From Pseudoalteromonas sp. SMS1 (GTDB lineage Bacteria; Pseudomonadota; Gammaproteobacteria; Enterobacterales; Alteromonadaceae): DNA of 64,000 bases. Location of the stretch: positions 1 to 64,000 of the forward strand of contig NZ_JAKGBI010000015.1 of assembly GCF_021530565.1 (NCBI RefSeq), in the 5' to 3' direction. The number at the start of each line of letters is the position of its first letter. The first letter of the stretch is position 1. Below are positions 15,700-25,502 of this stretch, piece after piece. A program made the translations under genes and the position numbers. The notes beneath the pieces were generated by a model that searched no databases, was not told the origin of the DNA, and worked only from the letters and a program-made list of their open reading frames with translations.

Positions 15700-16922
15700 T
15701 GAAGCGTGTAGTTGTCACTGGCATGTCTGCGATCACTGCATTGGGTCAAGACTGGGATAGTTTCAAAGCCAACCTACAGAAGGGCCAAAGTGCTGTTAAG
15801 CAGATGCCTGAGTGGGCAGAAGTGGCTGAATTAAACACTCAAGTTGCCGCACCAGTCGTAGACTTCGAAAAGCCAAAACATTATAAACGTAAAATGATCC
15901 GCTCGATGGGGCGTGTGGCGCTCATGTCAACGGTTGCCACGGAACAAGCGCTGACGCAAGCTGGCTTGTTGGGACATGAAAGCTTAACCAATGGTGACAC
16001 TGGTGTTTCCTATGGGTCATCTTCTGGGTCGACAGCACCCACGGTAGAGTTTGGCAAGCTCCTTAGTGATAAAGATATGTCGGGCATTACAGCAACCAGT
16101 TACATCCAAATGATGGCCCATACAACTGCGGTGAATATCGGTGTATTTTTTGGGGCTAAGGGTCGCGTGATTACCACAAGCTCAGCGTGTACATCAGGCT
16201 CTCAGGGGATTGGCTACGCCTATGAGGCGATACAGTCTGGACGTCAAAAAGTCATGATTGCTGGTGGCGCTGAAGAATTGTGCGTTTCTGGCGCTGCGGT
16301 GTTTGATACCTTATATGCGACATCGACAAAGCTTGCACCTGAAAATACTCCAAGGCCATTTGATAAAGCTCGAGACGGCCTTGTGATAGGGGAAGGTGCA
16401 GGAACACTCATTCTCGAAGAATTAGAGTTTGCCAAGGCGAGAGGGGCAACTATTTTAGCTGAAGTGGTTGGGTTTGGTACTAATTCGGATGGCCAACATA
16501 TTACGCAGCCGACTTCAGTCACTATGGAAGAAGCCATGCGTTTGGCTTTACGTGATGCGCAATTGCAACCTGAGCAAATCAGTTATGTGAATGCCCATGG
16601 TACGGCAACTGATCGGGGTGACATTGCTGAGTCACACGCAACATTTGCCGTATTTGGTGAAAAGCCGATCAGCTCGTTAAAAAGCTATCTCGGACATACC
16701 TTAGGAGCATGTGGCGCAATCGAAGCGTGGGCGTGTATCAATATGCTTAATTCCAGTTGGTGTGCGCCAACACTTAACCTCACTGAAGCGGATCCTGACT
16801 GTGCACCACTGCACTATGTGACCGGACAGGGGGAAGAACGAAATATGGATTACGTTATGTCGAATAACTTTGCATTTGGTGGTATCAATACGTCGCTGAT
16901 TTTCAAAAAATACACAACGTAA
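15699..16922 (+). CDS. apeR: Beta-ketoacyl-ACP synthase (ApeR)
   Basis: A 407-residue FabF-like ketosynthase with triad C164 (TTSSACTSG), H300 (NAHGTAT) and H333 (LGHTLGACGA). ApeR is the second, homodimeric ketosynthase of APE clusters and is thought to act on early or starter steps alongside ApeO/ApeC. It is the last gene of the operon. No strong terminator follows; only a weak 7-bp inverted repeat lies at 16944-16970. Confidence 0.9.
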   Translation: MKRVVVTGMSAITALGQDWDSFKANLQKGQSAVKQMPEWAEVAELNTQVAAPVVDFEKPKHYKRKMIRSMGRVALMSTVATEQALTQAGLLGHESLTNGDTGVSYGSSSGSTAPTVEFGKLLSDKDMSGITATSYIQMMAHTTAVNIGVFFGAKGRVITTSSACTSGSQGIGYAYEAIQSGRQKVMIAGGAEELCVSGAAVFDTLYATSTKLAPENTPRPFDKARDGLVIGEGAGTLILEELEFAKARGATILAEVVGFGTNSDGQHITQPTSVTMEEAMRLALRDAQLQPEQISYVNAHGTATDRGDIAESHATFAVFGEKPISSLKSYLGHTLGACGAIEAWACINMLNSSWCAPTLNLTEADPDCAPLHYVTGQGEERNMDYVMSNNFAFGGINTSLIFKKYTT

Positions 16923-16985
16923 TTGTACTTATTGTTGTCCTTTTAGCCCGTGGTGATACCCTGCGGGCTATGCACTATTATGACG

Positions 16986-18170
16986 CTAGGTGAGAGTTTT
17001 AACTGCCTGAGCAATGCCTTCGAGTGTGAGTGGGTACATCCGTTTTTCCATCAATCTGTCAATTTGTCCTATCGACTGGTAATAATGCCAATATTCTTTT
17101 GGCTGTGGATTTAGCCACGCAACTTTGTCAAAGTGAGCGGTAAGACGTTGCAACCATGCGCTACCCGGCTCTTGATTCCAATGCTCAACACTGCCACCAG
17201 GGTAGGTAATTTCATAAGGTCCCATGGTTGCATCACCGACAAATATTAACCGGTAATCTTTACCAAATTTATTGATGAGTTGATAGGTATCGAGCATAGA
17301 ATCGTTTAATCGTTCATTGTCTTGCCAGACATGCTCATACACACAGTTATGAAAATAGTAAAACTCTAAGTGTTTAAACTCTGAATGGGCGGCACTAAAA
17401 AGCTGTTCGCAAATTTGGATATGGTCGTCCATTGAACCACCGATATCAAACAACATCAGTACACTGATCGCGTTATGTCGCTGTGGTGCCATTTTAACAT
17501 CCAACAACCCCCCCTGTTTGGCGGTTGCTTCAATGGTGTTGTTTAAATCAAGCTCTTCACTTTCATGACTGCGCGCAAACTTTCTAAGCTGTTTGATCGC
17601 CAGTTTCATGTTGCGACTGCTAAGATCAGCATCTTTATCTAGGTTTTTATATTGTCGCTTGTCCCATACTTTCACCGCTTGCCGGTGGCGGCTTTCATGT
17701 TGACCTATTCGAACGCCTTCAGGATTATAGCCATAGGCGCCAAAGGGGGAGGTGCCGCCAGTGCCTATCCATTTATTACCGCCAGCATGCCTTTTTTGTT
17801 GTTCTTCAAGGCGACGTTTTAATGTCTCCATGAGTTTATCTAGGCCCCCTAAGGCTTTGAGCTTGGCTTTCTCAGGTTCACTAAGCTGTTTCTCAAATTC
17901 TTTTCTCAACCAGTCAGAGGGAAGAGCTTGCTGTTGGAGTGCATTGGCTATGTCGACTTGTTCAACGCCTTGAAAGTAATCGGCAAAAGCCCGATCGAAC
18001 TTATCAAACAAAGTCTCATCTTTGACAAAAATCACTTTGCTAAGAGTATAGAAGTCCTCTAGGCTGCCAAAGCAGAGTCCTTTCTCAAGCGCTGCGAGGC
18101 AATCTAATAGCTCTCTGAGACTCGCCTGAATACCATGGCGTCTTAAGGTAAATAAAAATGCTATGAGCAT
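16986..18170 (-). CDS. CoxE-like VWA domain protein
   Basis: A 394-residue protein with a charged helical N-terminal part (about 20-130) and a C-terminal von Willebrand A-like domain. The metal-site motif reads D242-I-G-G-S246, with Gly in place of the first Ser of the usual DxSxS. Its stop and start arrangement with the MoxR gene (shared base 18170) indicates co-translation. MoxR/VWA pairs act as chaperone-like modules that insert cofactors or remodel protein complexes. The target here is unknown. Confidence 0.8.
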   Translation of the reverse strand: MLIAFLFTLRRHGIQASLRELLDCLAALEKGLCFGSLEDFYTLSKVIFVKDETLFDKFDRAFADYFQGVEQVDIANALQQQALPSDWLRKEFEKQLSEPEKAKLKALGGLDKLMETLKRRLEEQQKRHAGGNKWIGTGGTSPFGAYGYNPEGVRIGQHESRHRQAVKVWDKRQYKNLDKDADLSSRNMKLAIKQLRKFARSHESEELDLNNTIEATAKQGGLLDVKMAPQRHNAISVLMLFDIGGSMDDHIQICEQLFSAAHSEFKHLEFYYFHNCVYEHVWQDNERLNDSMLDTYQLINKFGKDYRLIFVGDATMGPYEITYPGGSVEHWNQEPGSAWLQRLTAHFDKVAWLNPQPKEYWHYYQSIGQIDRLMEKRMYPLTLEGIAQAVKTLT

Positions 18171-19003
18171 TATCTTTTACTCATAAAAGCGAGCTTTTCT
18201 ACTAAGGTAACATCCTGCTCATTTTTTAGCAGTGCGCCGAATAACGGCATTAGTCCACCTTGGTGGGTTTTATTATGGAGTGTCTTTGCATCAATATCTT
18301 CAGCGAGTAATAGCTTTAGCCAATCCAATAGTTCACTGGTACTTGGTTTCTTTTTAAGACCACGCGTGTCACGTAAATTAAAAAATACCTCGAGTGCTTG
18401 TGTAAGCAGCTGTGATTTTATATCTGGGAAATGCACATCAACAATGGCTGTCATCTCTTGGGGAGTAGGAAAGTCGATATAGTGGAAAAAGCACCGACGC
18501 AAAAAAGCATCTGGCAATTCTTTCTCATTGTTTGAGGTGATGATAACAATGGGCCTGATATCTGCTTTCACTTGCTGTTGTGTTTCATAAACATGAAACT
18601 CCATTTTATCCAGCTCAAGCAGTAAGTCGTTCGGGAACTCGATATCGGCTTTGTCTATTTCGTCGATCAGTAAAACAGGGCGCTTGTTTGCAGAAAAAGC
18701 CTGCCACAGCTTGCCTTTAATAATGTAGTTATTGACGTCATGAACACGTTCATCACCCAATTGGCTATCTCGCAGTCGAGACACTGCGTCATATTCATAC
18801 AAGCCTTGTTGCGCTTTAGTGGTTGATTTTATATGCCATTGTATCAGTTCAGTATCTAAGCTTTGTGCAAGCTCTTCTGCTAAAAGTGTTTTGCCGGTGC
18901 CTGGTTCACCTTTTATTAGGAGTGGCTTTTCTAGGAGTATGGCGGCATTGACCGCCTGTTGTAATGCCGTTGTTGCGATATATTTATCGGTGCCTTTGAA
19001 CAT
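18170..19003 (-). CDS. MoxR family AAA+ ATPase
   Basis: A 277-residue AAA+ ATPase. Walker A GEPGTGKT lies at 32-39, Walker B is VLLIDEIDKAD near residue 113, sensor 1 is ITSNNEKELPDAFLRRC near 150, and an arginine-finger-type RRCFF follows. It is the first gene of a two-gene unit with the VWA protein, the standard MoxR-VWA pairing. The natural substrate is not evident from the surroundings. Confidence 0.85.
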   Translation of the reverse strand: MFKGTDKYIATTALQQAVNAAILLEKPLLIKGEPGTGKTLLAEELAQSLDTELIQWHIKSTTKAQQGLYEYDAVSRLRDSQLGDERVHDVNNYIIKGKLWQAFSANKRPVLLIDEIDKADIEFPNDLLLELDKMEFHVYETQQQVKADIRPIVIITSNNEKELPDAFLRRCFFHYIDFPTPQEMTAIVDVHFPDIKSQLLTQALEVFFNLRDTRGLKKKPSTSELLDWLKLLLAEDIDAKTLHNKTHQGGLMPLFGALLKNEQDVTLVEKLAFMSKR

Positions 19004-19068
19004 ATTTAATTGTGGTCTGATGAGATAATGGTATCAGTTTGCCACATTTTTAATTTTACTATCAAATA

Positions 19069-19290
19069 TCATTCTTCTCGTAAATATTGAAACCGGGGTT
19101 GGGCTTTCCCCTCGACAACCACTTCTTCAACAAACATGTCGAGAGGCCTTGCCCAGTGTCCAAAATCGCCATATAAAGTTTGATATATGACAAGTGTTTC
19201 TTCACGCTCACTGTGGGTTGCGATAAATAGCACTTTATATTCTTTACCTTTGTAGTGGCGGTATATTCCCTTTTTAAGTTCGTTAGGCAT
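19069..19290 (-). CDS. DUF1653 protein
   Basis: A 73-residue protein starting [28 protein letters not shown], with a W-x-R-P-L-D-M-F segment near residue 47. This is the pattern of the DUF1653 family: small soluble beta-rich proteins with no assigned function. It is monocistronic, between the MoxR gene and the divergent DUF2947 gene. Confidence 0.8.
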   Translation of the reverse strand: MPNELKKGIYRHYKGKEYKVLFIATHSEREETLVIYQTLYGDFGHWARPLDMFVEEVVVEGKAQPRFQYLREE

Positions 19291-19377
19291 TGTTGTGTCC
19301 TTATGTGGCTGGGTATAATTGGCGTAATTAAAAACGAGCCAATATGCTCGTCTATCTATGAGATAAGGTTTTAAGAC

Positions 19378-19860
19378 ATGAATTATATTGCGCTAAGCGA
19401 TTTCAAGAAAGCGTGGGTTTTTCGTCATCAAGATTTACCTATTGCGGAGTCTGACTTGGATCAGATTAAACCGATGACGGCCCAGCGCGCAGCCGTGCTA
19501 TGGAGTACTATGGTTAGCCGAGAGCAAGATCACCCAGATTTTTTTACGCCGAATGATTGGGTGGGGAAAGAGGAAAATTGGGAAGAGGTTGTGGATTGGG
19601 AGCAAACATGGGAAGAAGGCGCAGAGCAATTGCCGGAACCAATCTCTCAATATCTCAATTGGGAAGACAATACCACTGTCTATTTTTGCCTATCGAGGGA
19701 ACATGTCATTGAAACTCAATTTGGTGTTTTTAAGCGATGTTGGCAAAACTTCATGTTTTTAGTGGATGGGAGTCTTTTGTTGGGTAAAAAACGTGATGCT
19801 GCTGTACAGTTTTTGGAATCAGGCGAAGCTAAATTAGGCCAAAGACCAAAAGGAAACTAG
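19378..19860 (+). CDS. DUF2947 protein
   Basis: A 160-residue acidic, tryptophan-rich protein ([22 protein letters not shown]..., with a [19 protein letters not shown] stretch near 60-80). It fits the DUF2947 family known mainly from marine gammaproteobacteria. No signal peptide or membrane segment. No function can be assigned. Confidence 0.7.
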   Translation: MNYIALSDFKKAWVFRHQDLPIAESDLDQIKPMTAQRAAVLWSTMVSREQDHPDFFTPNDWVGKEENWEEVVDWEQTWEEGAEQLPEPISQYLNWEDNTTVYFCLSREHVIETQFGVFKRCWQNFMFLVDGSLLLGKKRDAAVQFLESGEAKLGQRPKGN

Positions 19861-19943
19861 CGATAAATCTGCTGTGTAATTTTGCCAGATTGGCTGTATT
19901 TAGTTGCAATGCCGTGTTATAAAATCCTCACTAAGGAGGAGCT

Positions 19944-20573
19944 TTGGAAAAATACCACTCTAGCAGGCAGCAAACGACGATCTGGCAAGATGAAGCTTCG
20001 AGGCTTATTTTTGCCGAGCTTGTTAATGTATTTTACACCAGAGAAATAAGCACTCTGGTGAACGAGCCAGATCCTATTCGTTTGAAGCGGGTTTTACAAA
20101 GTTTACCTTACTATGTCGAGCGTGCTGCCACACATATTGTATTGGGTGAAGTACCGCTTGAATTAGATAGCCACAACGGATGTTGGATTGCGACACAAAA
20201 AAAGAAACCTTTACAAGAATCTTCGGTCATAAACACGTATTACCACAACAATGCAGTTGTCGGGTTAGTTGTACCAATTGTACAGGAAGTGCAACACGAG
20301 ACTGGTATTTATATTGATATGATCGATCAGGTAAAGTCACAAAGTGTGCATTGCAACGAATTTGGTTGGTTTGATTTCTCTGGAAAGAGTCAAGAATCAT
20401 CGAAGTCTAAGCTTCTGAAGCCAAATAAAGCTTTAATGACCGCTGCCTGTTGTGGACATCGTTGGCATTATCATAAAATAGCAACACCAAGATTACTTGG
20501 GTTAAGGGAGATGCTCTTAGCAAGCAGTATCAATTGGCCCAATGTGACTAAAAAGAAAATAGTGTCAGGTTAA
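19944..20573 (+). CDS. Hypothetical protein
   Basis: A 209-residue protein not recognised as a known family. The start is TTG at 19944, supported by an excellent ribosome site AAGGAGGA at 19933-19940. It has no signal peptide or membrane segment. The C-terminal part is rich in Cys and His (CCGHRWHYHK, about 173-182), which could bind metal but lacks a second matching motif. A middle segment (NNAVVGLVVPIVQEVQ, about 93-108) is mildly hydrophobic. It precedes ftsB by 53 bases on the same strand. Confidence 0.65.
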   Translation: MEKYHSSRQQTTIWQDEASRLIFAELVNVFYTREISTLVNEPDPIRLKRVLQSLPYYVERAATHIVLGEVPLELDSHNGCWIATQKKKPLQESSVINTYYHNNAVVGLVVPIVQEVQHETGIYIDMIDQVKSQSVHCNEFGWFDFSGKSQESSKSKLLKPNKALMTAACCGHRWHYHKIATPRLLGLREMLLASSINWPNVTKKKIVSG

Positions 20574-20626
20574 TAATCGCATTCAGGCGACGAGACTACA
20601 CAGTTCATACTCTAGGATATTGAATT

Positions 20627-20911
20627 ATGCGTTTATTCCAACTTGCGCTGTTTTGTCTGTGTGTCTACATTCAATACAAACTTTGGTTTGGCCACAATGG
20701 CCTGCAAGACTATCGGCGACTAACTGAAACAGTTAACAAACACCAAGAAATGAATGCGGAATTGCTCAAAAGAAACAAATTATTAAAAGCGGATATTGAA
20801 GATTTAAAGCTGGGCTTAGAGGGCGTTGAAGAACGAGCTCGACATGAGCTCGGTATGATCAAACCTAACGAAACCTTCATTCGTGTATTACCAAAGAAAC
20901 AAAATGAATAA
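20627..20911 (+). CDS. ftsB: Cell division protein FtsB
   Basis: A 94-residue bitopic divisome protein. One membrane helix (about 3-20) is followed by a periplasmic coiled coil (about 30-65) and the conserved GVEERARHELGMIKPNETF tail. It links FtsL and FtsQ in the septal peptidoglycan machinery. The ispD start overlaps its last codons, the usual ftsB-ispD-ispF order of gammaproteobacteria. Confidence 0.95.
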   Translation: MRLFQLALFCLCVYIQYKLWFGHNGLQDYRRLTETVNKHQEMNAELLKRNKLLKADIEDLKLGLEGVEERARHELGMIKPNETFIRVLPKKQNE

Positions 20912-21599
20912 ATCTATTTCAATTGCAGCAGTGGTACCAGCTGCTGGTGTTGGCGCAAGAATGGGGCTCAATCACCCTAAGCAATACTTAAAAATTAACG
21001 GTAAAACCATCCTTGAGCATACATTAGAAAAACTAGCGAGCGTTGCGCAAATAGAGCGGACTTATGTGGCGATTAGCCCAGACGATGCGTACTATTGCGA
21101 GCTGGTGATTGATCACCTTGACGTGTTACGTGTTGACGGTGGTAAAGAGCGAGCAAATTCGGTATTAAACGCGCTGAGAGCCATGGCTGCTAACCCTCCT
21201 TCATGGGTGCTGGTGCATGATGCCGCGAGACCGCTGGTTGACCCCAAAGATATTGAAAGGTTAATCGCTCAATGTGTGTCAAATAATGAAGGGGGCATTC
21301 TTGCTAGTAAAGTAAAAGACACGATTAAACGAGGTGGGCAATATAGTGAAGAAACAGTGCCTCGTGATGCGCTTTGGCAAGCATTAACCCCACAACTTTT
21401 TATGTTCGAAGAGTTGCTATACGCACTCGAAACTGCATTGCAACGCGGCGTGCCAATTACCGATGAGGCATCAGCGATGGAGCTTCAGGGTAAACCGGTA
21501 AGGTTAGTACCGAGTCGCTCTGATAATATAAAAATTACCACGCCAGAAGATCATGCTTTGGCATGTTTTTTAATGAGCCAACAACAAAAGAGTAGTTAA
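20904..21599 (+). CDS. ispD: 2-C-methyl-D-erythritol 4-phosphate cytidylyltransferase
   Basis: A 231-residue enzyme of the MEP isoprenoid pathway that joins CTP to MEP. The nucleotide-binding [10 protein letters not shown] follows the start, and HDAARPLV and the C-terminal [10 protein letters not shown] are conserved. The frame is open from a GTG at 20883, but ATG 20904 gives [15 protein letters not shown], which matches the family start and overlaps ftsB by 8 bases. ispF follows after 1 base. Confidence 0.95.
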   Translation: MNKSISIAAVVPAAGVGARMGLNHPKQYLKINGKTILEHTLEKLASVAQIERTYVAISPDDAYYCELVIDHLDVLRVDGGKERANSVLNALRAMAANPPSWVLVHDAARPLVDPKDIERLIAQCVSNNEGGILASKVKDTIKRGGQYSEETVPRDALWQALTPQLFMFEELLYALETALQRGVPITDEASAMELQGKPVRLVPSRSDNIKITTPEDHALACFLMSQQQKSS

Positions 21600-21600
21600 T

Positions 21601-22077
21601 ATGTTTAGAATTGGTCATGGTTTTGATGTGCACAAATTTGGTGGCCAGGGGCCTTTGGTGATTTGTGGCGAAAACATAGAATATCAGCAAGGTTTTGTCG
21701 CCCACTCGGATGGTGACGTGGCCGTTCATGCACTCTGTGATGCGTTGCTCGGGGCGTTAGCGTTGGGCGATATTGGAAAGCATTTTCCTGACACAGACAA
21801 TGAATTTGAAAATATCGACAGTCGTATATTGTTGCGTCGAGTCATGACCCATGTTGCAGAGTTGGGGTATCGTGTTGGTAATATTGATGTGACGATAGTG
21901 GCACAGGCGCCAAAAATGCGCCCTCATATTGATGCTATGCGAGCAAACTTAGCCGCTGATTGTCAAGTTGAGCTCGACCAAGTCAATGTGAAGGCAACGA
22001 CGACGGAAAAACTAGGCTTTGAGGGTCGCAAAGAGGGGATCTCAAGCCACGCCGTTGTATTATTGTTTAAGGAATAA
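21601..22077 (+). CDS. ispF: 2-C-methyl-D-erythritol 2,4-cyclodiphosphate synthase
   Basis: A 158-residue MEP pathway enzyme that cyclises CDP-ME 2-phosphate. The metal-binding residues are in [10 protein letters not shown] (D8, H10) and [12 protein letters not shown], and the C-terminal [17 protein letters not shown] is diagnostic. Length is normal. It sits between ispD and truD. Confidence 0.96.
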   Translation: MFRIGHGFDVHKFGGQGPLVICGENIEYQQGFVAHSDGDVAVHALCDALLGALALGDIGKHFPDTDNEFENIDSRILLRRVMTHVAELGYRVGNIDVTIVAQAPKMRPHIDAMRANLAADCQVELDQVNVKATTTEKLGFEGRKEGISSHAVVLLFKE

Positions 22078-22081
22078 GAAT

Positions 22082-23131
22082 GTGATTGAAGCCATCTCTT
22101 CCTTAAATTACCTGTATGGTAAACCGCTCTCAGACGGTGATTTTAAGCATGCCCCAGAAGACTTTGTTGTCGAAGAGATATTGGATATCGAGTTTACAGG
22201 CGAAGGTGAGCATGTTTGTGTGCAAATTATAAAGCGTGGTGAAAATACCGCTTTTGTGGCAAAAAAAATTGCGCAACTAGCTGGCGTTTCTCCACGTGAT
22301 GTGAGTTATGCGGGCCTCAAGGATCGCCATGGTGTGTGCACTCAGTGGTTTAGTGTGCCTGTGCCAATAAAAACACACATAGAATTCTCTAAGTTAAACA
22401 GCGACTCTATTGTGGTCATCAAGCAGGTGAGGCACAACCGCAAGCTAAGAACTGGTTGTCACCGTGGTAATCGCTTTATCATCACTCTACGTAACGTTTC
22501 TGAGCCTTTGGATGTATTATCACGCATCAATGCGGTACGCCAAGGGGTACCAAACTATTTTGCCGAGCAGCGGTTTGGGCATGACGGCCATAACCTTGTG
22601 ATGGCCGAGCGTTTGTTTGGTGGAGAGCATATTCGTGACAAGAAGTTACGGGGGATTGTTATTTCAGCTGCACGCTCGTATATTTTCAATCAGATCGTTT
22701 CTAGGCGAGTAAAAGAACATGGGTTGGCCAAAACGTGGCACAGAGAAGTCTTTTTGTTAGCCGGTAGTAATGCATTTTTTGAAGATGATTTAAACGACGA
22801 AATTGTAGCGCGTTTAAATCGAGAAGATATTCTATTATCCGCTCCTTTAGTTGGCAAAGGAGATAAAGGACTCACTGCACTAGAACGTGAGTGGCTCGAA
22901 AGGTATGAAAGTTGGCATCAGGGACTCGCTAGTTTAGGATTAAAAAATGAGCGCCGCAGCTTACGTGTTATTCCCAAAGAACTAAAGTTAGAATCCATGC
23001 AGAATAATGCGATTAAATTGGCTTTTGAATTGCCAAAGGGCTGCTATGCCACATCCGTACTCAGAGAACTAATTAATCACAAAGATGTGAGTTTGGTTGA
23101 GAAAAACAATACCGGAGATCTGGAAGAGTGA
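22082..23131 (+). CDS. truD: tRNA pseudouridine(13) synthase
   Basis: A 349-residue pseudouridine synthase acting on U13 of tRNA-Glu. The catalytic aspartate is D81 in YAGLKDRHG. The frame stays open from 22019 inside ispF, but GTG at 22082 gives [15 protein letters not shown] and the same length as the Escherichia enzyme, so this start is chosen. Its stop overlaps the surE start by 4 bases. Confidence 0.93.
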   Translation: MIEAISSLNYLYGKPLSDGDFKHAPEDFVVEEILDIEFTGEGEHVCVQIIKRGENTAFVAKKIAQLAGVSPRDVSYAGLKDRHGVCTQWFSVPVPIKTHIEFSKLNSDSIVVIKQVRHNRKLRTGCHRGNRFIITLRNVSEPLDVLSRINAVRQGVPNYFAEQRFGHDGHNLVMAERLFGGEHIRDKKLRGIVISAARSYIFNQIVSRRVKEHGLAKTWHREVFLLAGSNAFFEDDLNDEIVARLNREDILLSAPLVGKGDKGLTALEREWLERYESWHQGLASLGLKNERRSLRVIPKELKLESMQNNAIKLAFELPKGCYATSVLRELINHKDVSLVEKNNTGDLEE

Positions 23132-23877
23132 AAATCTTATTGAGCAATGATGATGGTGTGAATGCAAAAGGTATTGAAGCGTTATATAACGCGTTAAGTA
23201 CAATTGCTGATGTAACAGTGGTTGCGCCTGATAGAAACTGCAGCGGCGCAAGTAACTCATTAACACTACTTAACCCATTGCGTACAACAGAATTAGAAAA
23301 CGGCTTTATTTCTGTTAACGGAACACCCACTGACTGTGTACATCTCGGTGTGAATCAGTTGATGGCGTGTGCACCTGATTTAGTTGTTGCAGGTATTAAT
23401 AATGGCGCGAACCTGGGCGACGACACGCTTTACTCTGGTACGGTTGCTGCCGCTGCTGAAGGGCGTCATTTGGGGTTGCCTGCCATTGCCGTATCACTTT
23501 GTTCCAAAAAAGAAGCGCATTATGAAACTGCGGCAGCGGTAACCGTTAAAATTATAAAAGCTTTGGGTAGCCACCCATTACCCAAGGATCAAATTATCAA
23601 TTTAAATGTGCCTGATATCCCCTTAGATGACCTAAAAGGGATCAAAGTTACGCGTCTAGGAGCGCGCCATAAAGCCGATACAATGACGAAGCAACGGGAT
23701 CCGTGGCATCGAGATATATACTGGTATGGTTCTCTGGGATCTGAAAGCGATGCTGGTGAGGGAACGGACTTTTTTGCCATAAACCAAGGTTACGCATCAA
23801 TTACCCCTTTGACTGTAGATATGACCGCGCATGATAGCATTGACGGCCTTACTACTTGGCTTTCTGAGCAGGAGTAA
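23128..23877 (+). CDS. surE: 5'/3'-nucleotidase SurE
   Basis: A 249-residue survival protein with nucleotidase activity. It shows the N-terminal metal site [23 protein letters not shown], and [22 protein letters not shown] (here [12 protein letters not shown]). It is part of the classic surE-pcm-nlpD-rpoS stationary-phase block, overlapping truD by 4 bases and pcm by 1. Confidence 0.95.
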   Translation: MKILLSNDDGVNAKGIEALYNALSTIADVTVVAPDRNCSGASNSLTLLNPLRTTELENGFISVNGTPTDCVHLGVNQLMACAPDLVVAGINNGANLGDDTLYSGTVAAAAEGRHLGLPAIAVSLCSKKEAHYETAAAVTVKIIKALGSHPLPKDQIINLNVPDIPLDDLKGIKVTRLGARHKADTMTKQRDPWHRDIYWYGSLGSESDAGEGTDFFAINQGYASITPLTVDMTAHDSIDGLTTWLSEQE

Positions 23878-24521
23878 TGCCATTGCTCAATAACTACCAA
23901 CGCAGTGCCGATAAGCTCGCTGCGCATCTCAGAACCGCTGGGATACAGGATGAAGCGGTGCTACAAAGTATTGCTGAAATACCAAGGCATGTATTTGTTG
24001 ATGATATCTTAAAACACAAGTCATACGAAAATACGGCCTTACCCATCGGTCAAGGGCAAACGATTTCTCAGCCATATATTGTGGCTAAAATGACTGAAGT
24101 GTTAAAGCAGTTAGGCGTGACCGGTAATGTGCTTGAAGTGGGCACGGGATCTGGTTATCAAACAGCGGTGCTTGCCAAGTTGTTTGACAATGTGTTCAGT
24201 ATAGAGCGGATTAAATCGTTGCAGTGGCAAGCCAAAAGACGATTGCACCAATTGGATCTGTACAATGTATCCATGAAGCATGGGGATGGTTGGCAGGGCT
24301 GGCAATCTAAAGCACCGTTTGATGGTATTATCGTGACAGCCGCAGCATCAGTGGTCCCAGAAGCATTACTTGGTCAATTGGCAGATGGAGGGGCTATGGT
24401 GATACCTCTGGGCGTAGAAGAACAAATACTGACATTGTTCATTAACCACCAGGGAAAAATTACTCAGCAGGCGCTGGCACCTGTGCGATTTGTCCCCTTG
24501 GTGGCTGGACCGATAACGTAA
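23877..24521 (+). CDS. pcm: Protein-L-isoaspartate O-methyltransferase
   Basis: A 214-residue SAM-dependent repair methyltransferase. The AdoMet-binding motif [16 protein letters not shown] starts near residue 82, preceded by the substrate-side [15 protein letters not shown]. It begins on the last base of surE. Length and order are as in other gammaproteobacteria. Confidence 0.94.
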   Translation: MPLLNNYQRSADKLAAHLRTAGIQDEAVLQSIAEIPRHVFVDDILKHKSYENTALPIGQGQTISQPYIVAKMTEVLKQLGVTGNVLEVGTGSGYQTAVLAKLFDNVFSIERIKSLQWQAKRRLHQLDLYNVSMKHGDGWQGWQSKAPFDGIIVTAAASVVPEALLGQLADGGAMVIPLGVEEQILTLFINHQGKITQQALAPVRFVPLVAGPIT

Positions 24522-24601
24522 AATAAATGAAGAAAAATTTGATGAACCCTGATAAATTTGACTTTTCTTAGTTATTTTTAAAGCGTGTAACGAACTCGAC
24601 T

Positions 24602-25450
24602 ATGGATTTTGGTGGTGTAAGGGTGAGACAAACAAACTGTATTACAATAGGGTTACTCTGTCTTACTTTAGGTGCATGTACGTCTGTTCACAAACCTGCA
24701 CCAGTGGTTAATCTAAGTAAAGGTAAGACAACTTCGTCAAAAAAAATTCATATTAAAAATAACCGTTACAAGGTGGAAAAAGGCGATACTTTGTTTGCCA
24801 TTGCATTCAGTGCAAGTAAAGATGTACGCACAGTTGCTAAAATCAATAATATTAAGCCCCCCTACACAATCTACCCAGGTCAAACAATATTATTAGCCTA
24901 TCCTAAAAAAGCAAATAAATCGCGCAAAATTTCACCGTCAAAAATCAAAAACAATACAAATAATAAACCTTTAAATAACAAGTTGTCGAAAAAAGAGCTT
25001 GATCCCCCCTCGCAACGAGAGTATGTTCAAAAGCAAGCCAATAAAAAAACCAATGACACCAGTACTTTGTTGAATAAAAAGGTACGTTGGCATTGGCCCG
25101 CAGTAGGTAAAGTTACAAAACGCTTTTCTATAAAAGAAAATGGCTACAAGGGAATACAGATCACTAACAAAACAGGGACATCGATAAAAGCTGCGGCAAA
25201 CGGCATTGTTGTATATGCAGGGAGTGCATTAAGAGGCTATGGCAATTTAATCATCTTGAAACACACCGATGATTATCTTAGCGCGTATGCCCACAATTCC
25301 AAATTGCTAGTAAGAGAGCAGCAGCAGGTTAAAGTGGGGCAGAAGATTGCCGAAATGGGGAATTCGGACTCGAGCTCGGTTGCTTTGCGTTTTGAAGTAA
25401 GATATCGAGGAAAGTCAGTGGACCCAATGAGGTATCTGCCCAGAAAATAG
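24602..25450 (+). CDS. nlpD: NlpD-like lipoprotein (LysM + M23)
   Basis: A 282-residue outer-membrane lipoprotein that activates the AmiC amidase during cell separation in related bacteria. The lipobox LGAC gives C26, a LysM domain spans about 56-100 (YKVEKGDTLFAIAF...YPGQTILL), and a lysine/asparagine-rich linker follows. A C-terminal M23 peptidase-like domain (about 165-280) lacks some of the zinc ligands of active enzymes, as usual for NlpD. An in-frame GTG at 24623 is an alternative start. The main rpoS promoter usually lies inside nlpD; none was located here. Confidence 0.9.
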   Translation: MDFGGVRVRQTNCITIGLLCLTLGACTSVHKPAPVVNLSKGKTTSSKKIHIKNNRYKVEKGDTLFAIAFSASKDVRTVAKINNIKPPYTIYPGQTILLAYPKKANKSRKISPSKIKNNTNNKPLNNKLSKKELDPPSQREYVQKQANKKTNDTSTLLNKKVRWHWPAVGKVTKRFSIKENGYKGIQITNKTGTSIKAAANGIVVYAGSALRGYGNLIILKHTDDYLSAYAHNSKLLVREQQQVKVGQKIAEMGNSDSSSVALRFEVRYRGKSVDPMRYLPRK

Positions 25451-25502
25451 CGTATCGACGTATTGATGGAACACTATCACTTATTCGCTTGGGAGGATGC
25501 TT

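Noticed and set aside
16944..16970. Terminator after apeR
   Set aside because: The 7-bp TAGCCCG/CGGGCTA repeat has a 13-base loop and no T run on either side, so it is too weak to call.
22019..22081. Upstream extension of truD inside ispF
   Set aside because: The 21 extra residues do not match TruD; GTG 22082 gives the expected length.
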